Below are positions 59,566-64,000 of a stretch of DNA of 64,000 nt, piece by piece. This DNA comes from Argopecten irradians (taxonomy: Eukaryota; Mollusca; Bivalvia; Pectinida; Pectinidae): NCBI RefSeq assembly GCF_041381155.1, contig NC_091134.1, positions 8,030,755 to 8,094,754 on the forward strand, read 5' to 3'. Position 1 is the stretch's first letter. The number at the start of each line of letters is the position of its first letter. The translations under genes were made by a program, and so were the position numbers. Below the pieces are notes generated by a model. That model ran no database searches. It worked only from the letters and a program-made list of their open reading frames with translations, and was not told where the DNA came from.

Positions 59566-60680
59566 CAAGAGGCCCAGAGGGCCTGTATCGCTCACCTGGT
59601 TTGTAATGCCAAGTAATGTTCTGAATACAAGTTCATTGTTTCTTTTCTGAAGGAATTTGAATATTTACATCTAATTCCCCTATTCGCCCCACCCCTCCTG
59701 CCCCCAGGGGGTCAGAGCCAAAATTTATACGAATTCTGTTAACCCAAAGGATGTTTCTGGCCAGATTTGGTTACAATCCATGCAGAACTCTAGGACAAGT
59801 AGCGATTTTTAGGATTTACCTCTATTTCCCCTATTGGGCCCCATCCCTCCTATCCCCAGGGGGGTCAGAGCCAAAATTTATACAAGTTTTGTTTCAATTC
59901 TCCCAAAGATGTTTGTAGCCAAATTTGGTCACAATCCATGCAGAACTCGAGCTCTAGGACAAGTAGCGATTTATAGGATTTACCTCAAATTCCCATATTG
60001 GGCCCCCCCTCCTGCCCACGGGGGGTCAGAGCCAAAATTTACACAAGTTCTGTTCCCTTTCTCCCAAGGACGTTTGTGACCAAATTTGGTTAAAATCCAT
60101 GCAGAACTGTAGGACAAGTAGCAATTTATAGGATTTACCTCTAATTCCCCTATTGGGCCCCCCTCCTGCCCCGGGGGTCAGAGCCAAAATTTATACAAGT
60201 TCTGTTCCCCTTCTCCCAAAGATGTTTGTGGCCAAATTTGGTCACAATCCATGCAGAACTCTAGGACAAGTAGCGATTTATAGGATTTGCCTCTATTTCC
60301 CGTAATGGGCCCCGCCCCTCCTGCCCCTGGGGGGTCAGAGCCAAAATTTATACAAGTCTCTTCCCCTTCTCCCAAAGGATGTTTGTGGCAAAATTTGGTC
60401 ACAATCCATGCAGAACTCTAGGACAAGTAGCGATTTATAGGATTTGCCTCTATTTCCCCTATTGGGCCCCGCCCCTTCTCCCCTGGGGGGTCAGAGCCAA
60501 AATTTATACAAGTTCTGTTCCCCTACCCCCAAGGATGTTTGTGGCCGAATTTGGTCACAATCCATGCAGAACTCTAGGACAAGTAGCGATTTAAAGGAAA
60601 TGTTGACAGACAGACGGACGGACGACGGACGCCGCGCCATGACATAAGCTCACCGGCCCTTCGGGCCAGGTGAGCTAAAA
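59566..60680 (+). mobile_element. HINE/pearl-like non-autonomous element
   Basis: The 5' end CAAGAGGCCCAGAGGGCCTG with TCGCTCACCTGG is followed by about six units of 153-160 bp (59,650-60,598). A GACAGACAGACGGACGGACG stretch follows, and the 3' end has a strong hairpin GGCCCTTCGGGCC nested in GCTCACC...GGTGAGC. This 5' end - tandem core - microsatellite - 3' hairpin layout is that of oyster pearl elements and Helentron-associated elements. The core units are the reverse complement of the satellite monomer at 1-10,336. No coding capacity. Confidence 0.82.
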
Positions 60681-62575
60681 ATGAAAACCTAAAAATAGCA
60701 AAAGGTACTACTAGACCATAAAATGAATGTGTCTATGAAGTGGAAATATCTCTGCTGGTTTTAGAGTTATGCTCCGGAAATGAACCTGCTAAAAAAATAT
60801 GATATTTTCAGCAATGTTTCTATGGTTACGGAAAACAGCACAAAAAGTGAAAAACCTAAATATAGCAAAAGGCACTATTAGTCCATAAGAACAATGTGTC
60901 TATAAAGTTTCATGGAAATATCTCTGCTGGTTTTAGAGTTGTGCTCCGGAAACGATTCTTACATAAAAATCTGCTATTTTCAGCAATGTTTCCATGGTTA
61001 CAGAAAAAAGTACAAAAAGTGAAAACCTTAAAATAGCAAAAGGCACTACTAGACCATAAGACTATTGTGCCTATGGAGTTCCGTGCATATATCTCAACAG
61101 GTTTTCCAGTTATGCTGCGGAAACAAACCTAGTATAAAAATATGATATTTTCAGCAATGTTTCCATGGTTACAGAAAAAGTGCAAAAAATGAAAACCTAA
61201 AAAATAGCAAAAGGCACTACTAGACCATAAAATGAATGTGTCTATGAAGTGGAAATATCTCTGCTGGTGTTAGAGTTATGCTCCGGAAATGAACCTGCTA
61301 AAAAAATATGATATTTTCAGCAATGTTTCTATGGTTACAGAAAAAAGTACAAAAAGTGAAAACCTTAAAATAGCAAAAGGCACTACTAGACTATAAGACT
61401 AATCTGCCTATGGAGTTCCGTGCATATATCTCAACTGGTTTTCCAGTTATGCTGTGGAAACGAACCTGGTACAAAAATATGATATTTTCAGCAATGTTTC
61501 CATGGTTACGGAAAAAGTGCAAAAAATGAAAACCTAAAAATAGCAAAAGGCACTACTAGACCATAAGAACAATGTGTCTATGAAGTTTCATGGAAATATC
61601 TCCGGTGGTTTTAGAGTTGTGCTCTGGAAACGATTCTTACACAAAAATCTGCCATTTTCAGCAATGTTTCCATGGTTACAGAAAAAAGTACAAAAAGTGA
61701 AAACCTTAAAATAGCAAAAGGCACTACTAGACCATAAGACTATTGTGCCTATGGAGTTCCGTGCATATATCTCAACCGGTTTTCCAGTTATGCTGCGGAA
61801 ACAAACCTAGTATAAAAATATGATATTTTCAGCAATGTTTCCATGGTTACAGAAAAAGTGCAAAAAATGAAAACCTAAAAATAGCAAAAGGTACTACTAG
61901 ACCATAAAATGAATGTGTCTATGAAGTGGAAATATCTCTGCTGGTTTTAGAGTTATGCTCCGGAAATGAACCTGCTAAAAAAATATGATATTTTCAGCAA
62001 TGTTTCTATGGTTACAGAAAAAAGTACAAAAAGTGAAAACCTTAAAATAGCAAAAGGCACTACTAGACTATAAGACTAATCTGCCTATGGAGTTCCGTGC
62101 ATATATCTCAACTGGTTTTCCAGAACCTGTTATGCTGCGGAAAAAGGCAAAATGAAAACCTAAAAAACGAACCTGGTACAAAAATATGATATTTTCAGCA
62201 ATGTTTCCATGGTTACAGAAAAAAGTGCAAAAAATGAAAACCTAAAATAGCAAAAGGCACTACTAGACCATAAGAACCAATGTGTCTATGAAGTTTCGTG
62301 GAAATATCTCTTCTGGTTTTCCAGTTATGCTGCGGAAACGAACCTGGTACACAAAAATATGATATTTTCAGCAATGTTTCCATGGTTACGGAAAAAATGC
62401 AAAAAATGAAAACCTAAAAATAGCAAAAGGCACTACTAGACCATAAGACTAATGTGTGTATAAAGTTTCGTGGAAATATCTCAACTGGTTTTAGAGTAAT
62501 GCTCCGGAAACCATTCGTACGGATGGACGGAACCCATTCGTATATCCCACGCCAACTTTGTTGGGCGGAGATAAT
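60681..62575 (+). mobile_element. tandem-core non-autonomous element (about 170 bp units)
   Basis: Eleven units begin AATAGCAAAAGGCACTACTA and contain GATATTTTCAGCAATGTTTC. The end is CGGATGGACGGAACCCATTC, then a hairpin CGCCAACTTTGTTGGGCGG and GATAATAA. Units form a higher-order pattern with a 678 bp period. Architecture again resembles Helitron-like non-autonomous elements. Confidence 0.8.
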
Positions 62576-62599
62576 AATTAATTGCGTCCTGAAAAATTC

Positions 62600-62770
62600 T
62601 GTGGCACTTCATCCTATATGGAATGAAGTACTGATTGCGCATGCACCAAAAGCAAAATTATCTTTTTATTTTTTTGTTAATTAGACATATACACACGATT
62701 AAACACCAATTATTGTTCAAATGGTAAGTATCATTTTTGCTCTGTCAGTGATGGATTATCTTTAAGAGAT
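62600..62770 (+). repeat. dispersed repeat, copy 3 of 3
   Basis: GGAATGAAGTACTGATTGCG, TTAAACACCAATTATTGTTC and GCTCTGTCAGTGATGGAT match the copies at 41,376 and 56,165. Confidence 0.65.
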
Positions 62771-62874
62771 TAAAATGATAAGCCCTTAAATTATAAGACA
62801 AAGCCATCCAATATCTTTTTAAGGCTTTATTAAACTCTATAGTTATCAATGTGTTGGCTAGAGAAAGTTGTTTC

Positions 62875-62995
62875 CATCATAGCTATGGCTTTGACCAGAT
62901 CACAGAGAAAGACTGTTAGCTATGCTTTTGACCAGATCACAGAGAAAGACTGTTAGCTATGCTTTTGACCAGATCACAGGGAAAGTCTATTACTG
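62875..62995 (+). repeat. minisatellite, about 48 bp, three copies
   Basis: GACCAGATCACAGAGAAAGA then CTGTTAGCTATGCTTTT repeated, with a related single copy at 63,200-63,245. Confidence 0.85.
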
Positions 62996-63230
62996 TATTC
63001 GACCCAATAAGCCCCCATGTCCCTATAAGCGAACCTCACCCTTTTTGAAGCCTCCATTTCAATTGCCCCAGCATAGATAAAGACCAAATCTACACAAAAA
63101 TGTATAGATTTGCAATAATTTTGTCTGATCAGCATCTTTTCATTATTATTTTTAAATATTTTTAAACGCCATGGGCGCTAATTGGGTCAAATAGGCTGTT
63201 TTTGACCAGATCACAGAGAAAGTCAATTAG
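62996..63230. other. no gene seen
   Basis: CGACCCAATAAGCCCCC and CCTATAAGCGAACC look repeat-like; otherwise AT-rich. Confidence 0.4.
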
Positions 63231-63365
63231 CTATGATTTTGACCAGACTCTTTTGCTGCTTTTCTCATTTGACCAGTGGACAAAGAGGGCTGCAGCAGAC
63301 ACACGTGCTTGTAGGTCATATTTGTCCAGTTCATGGTGCCATTCCACACTGCCCCAGGTTTTTAA
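63231..63365 (-). CDS. possible terminal exon of an unidentified gene
   Basis: On minus, a good acceptor (ATACTTTTTACAG) is followed by LKTWGSVEWHHELDKYDLQA, RVSAAALFVHWSNEK and a TAG. Composition is protein-like and unlike the surrounding AT-rich DNA. The family is not recognised. Its 3' end overlaps one copy of the 48 bp minisatellite motif, which weakens the call. Confidence 0.35.
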   Translation of the reverse strand, partial: LKTWGSVEWHHELDKYDLQARVSAAALFVHWSNEKSSKRVWSKS

Positions 63366-63604
63366 CTGTAAAAAGTATAATACAAATATTTTTACAAGCA
63401 AAACATATTCATACACTATACAGAACATTGCTCTTATAATAATATCATTATTTCAGTTGGTGTTATACTAAATGCATTTTCTATATGTCCTTAATCAGGA
63501 ATAACACTGGATTTGACTCAATGTGCATAAAGCATATTAAAGAAACTATTATTCTTTTGAAATTCATATACATGTAACAAATACAAAATTTTAACAGTCC
63601 ATTG
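63366..63604. other. no gene seen
   Basis: AT-rich, between the possible exon and the repeat at the window end. Confidence 0.4.
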
Positions 63605-64000
63605 GTAGAGTATGCTACACATTTCAGGACTATAGCCTCTTTGTTGCAAAGAAGCCTTGTATGTATGCCTGTGACCCTGAAAGGGGGTCAAGGTCATTCA
63701 CTTGAACAAACTTTTCATCCTAGCATGCTGCATGTCAACTATTAAGTCTCAACCTTTTAATGAACAATTACAAGGTTCGAGCCGATTTGACCCTTTGACT
63801 TTAAACGCAAGTCAAGGTCATTCAATTAGATTAACTTTGAAGCCCTTCATTGCAGCTTGCTACAGTATCAATATCAGGACTCTGGGACAAATAGAAAAAT
63901 TTAAAAGATTTTAGCCTATTTGACCCCCATTACCTTGAATGAAGGTCAAAGTCATTCACTTAATACACTTTGTAGCTTTCCAACTAAGCATGCTACAGGT
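63605..64000 (+). repeat. tandem-repeat element (about 150 bp units), cut by window end
   Basis: AAGGTCATTCACTTGAACAA, AGCATGCTGCATGTC and TTTAGCCTATTTGACCCC recur and match the units at 19,230-20,035. It runs off the right edge. Confidence 0.7.

Overview
This looks like nuclear DNA of a marine mollusc, most likely a bivalve. It has spliced host-type genes, AT-rich introns, tandem-repeat mobile elements whose ends resemble the oyster 'pearl'/Helitron-like (HINE) family, tRNA-derived SINEs, and a NIT-domain guanylyl cyclase of a kind known from lophotrochozoans. The species is an inference. Most of the window is transposons and their remains.

Layout. 1-10,336: a satellite of about 65 copies of a 157 bp unit with a 10-N gap near the start. 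10,340-16,076: a DNA transposon with inverted ends and a decayed XPG-nuclease/Cys-cluster transposase (AcademX-like), abutting the array. 18,033-26,012 (minus strand): exons of a membrane guanylyl cyclase with an extracellular NIT sensor. Its last exon in the window has lost several catalytic-loop residues, and its introns hold more repeats. 26,203-33,322: an apparent 7.1 kb Kolobok-like transposon with degenerate inverted ends. It holds two convergent spliced genes: a readable P2X7-C (ballast) domain gene on plus and a broken THAP/DDE transposase on minus. 33,735-40,920: two L1/Tx1-like LINEs, one with a zinc knuckle and SGNH-like ORF1 and interrupted by a SINE. 42,290-43,085: a LINE RT fragment on minus. 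44,313-44,447: a YqaJ-like nuclease remnant. 45,408-52,024: a fossil Ngaro/DIRS-type tyrosine-recombinase retroelement with split direct repeats, an SGNH domain, and an interposed segment carrying a 65 bp-arm hairpin. 53,800-54,760: an unusual field of short palindromic repeats. 59,148-62,770: a head-to-tail train of non-autonomous repeat elements, one built of the same monomer as the satellite at the left end. 63,605 to the end: a further tandem-repeat element.

How the parts relate. The one well-supported host gene is the NIT guanylyl cyclase, which would make cGMP in response to a small ligand (nitrate, nitrite or NO in related systems). The most interesting unit is the element at 26.2-33.3 kb. 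Its P2X7-C-domain gene splices in frame through three exons, while the transposase beside it has about five lesions. Both lie inside the same inverted repeats, which carry CRE-like TGACGTCA/TGACATCA motifs. The second notable link is that the 10 kb satellite is an expansion of the internal monomer of a HINE/pearl-type element still present, in opposite orientation, at 59.6 kb.
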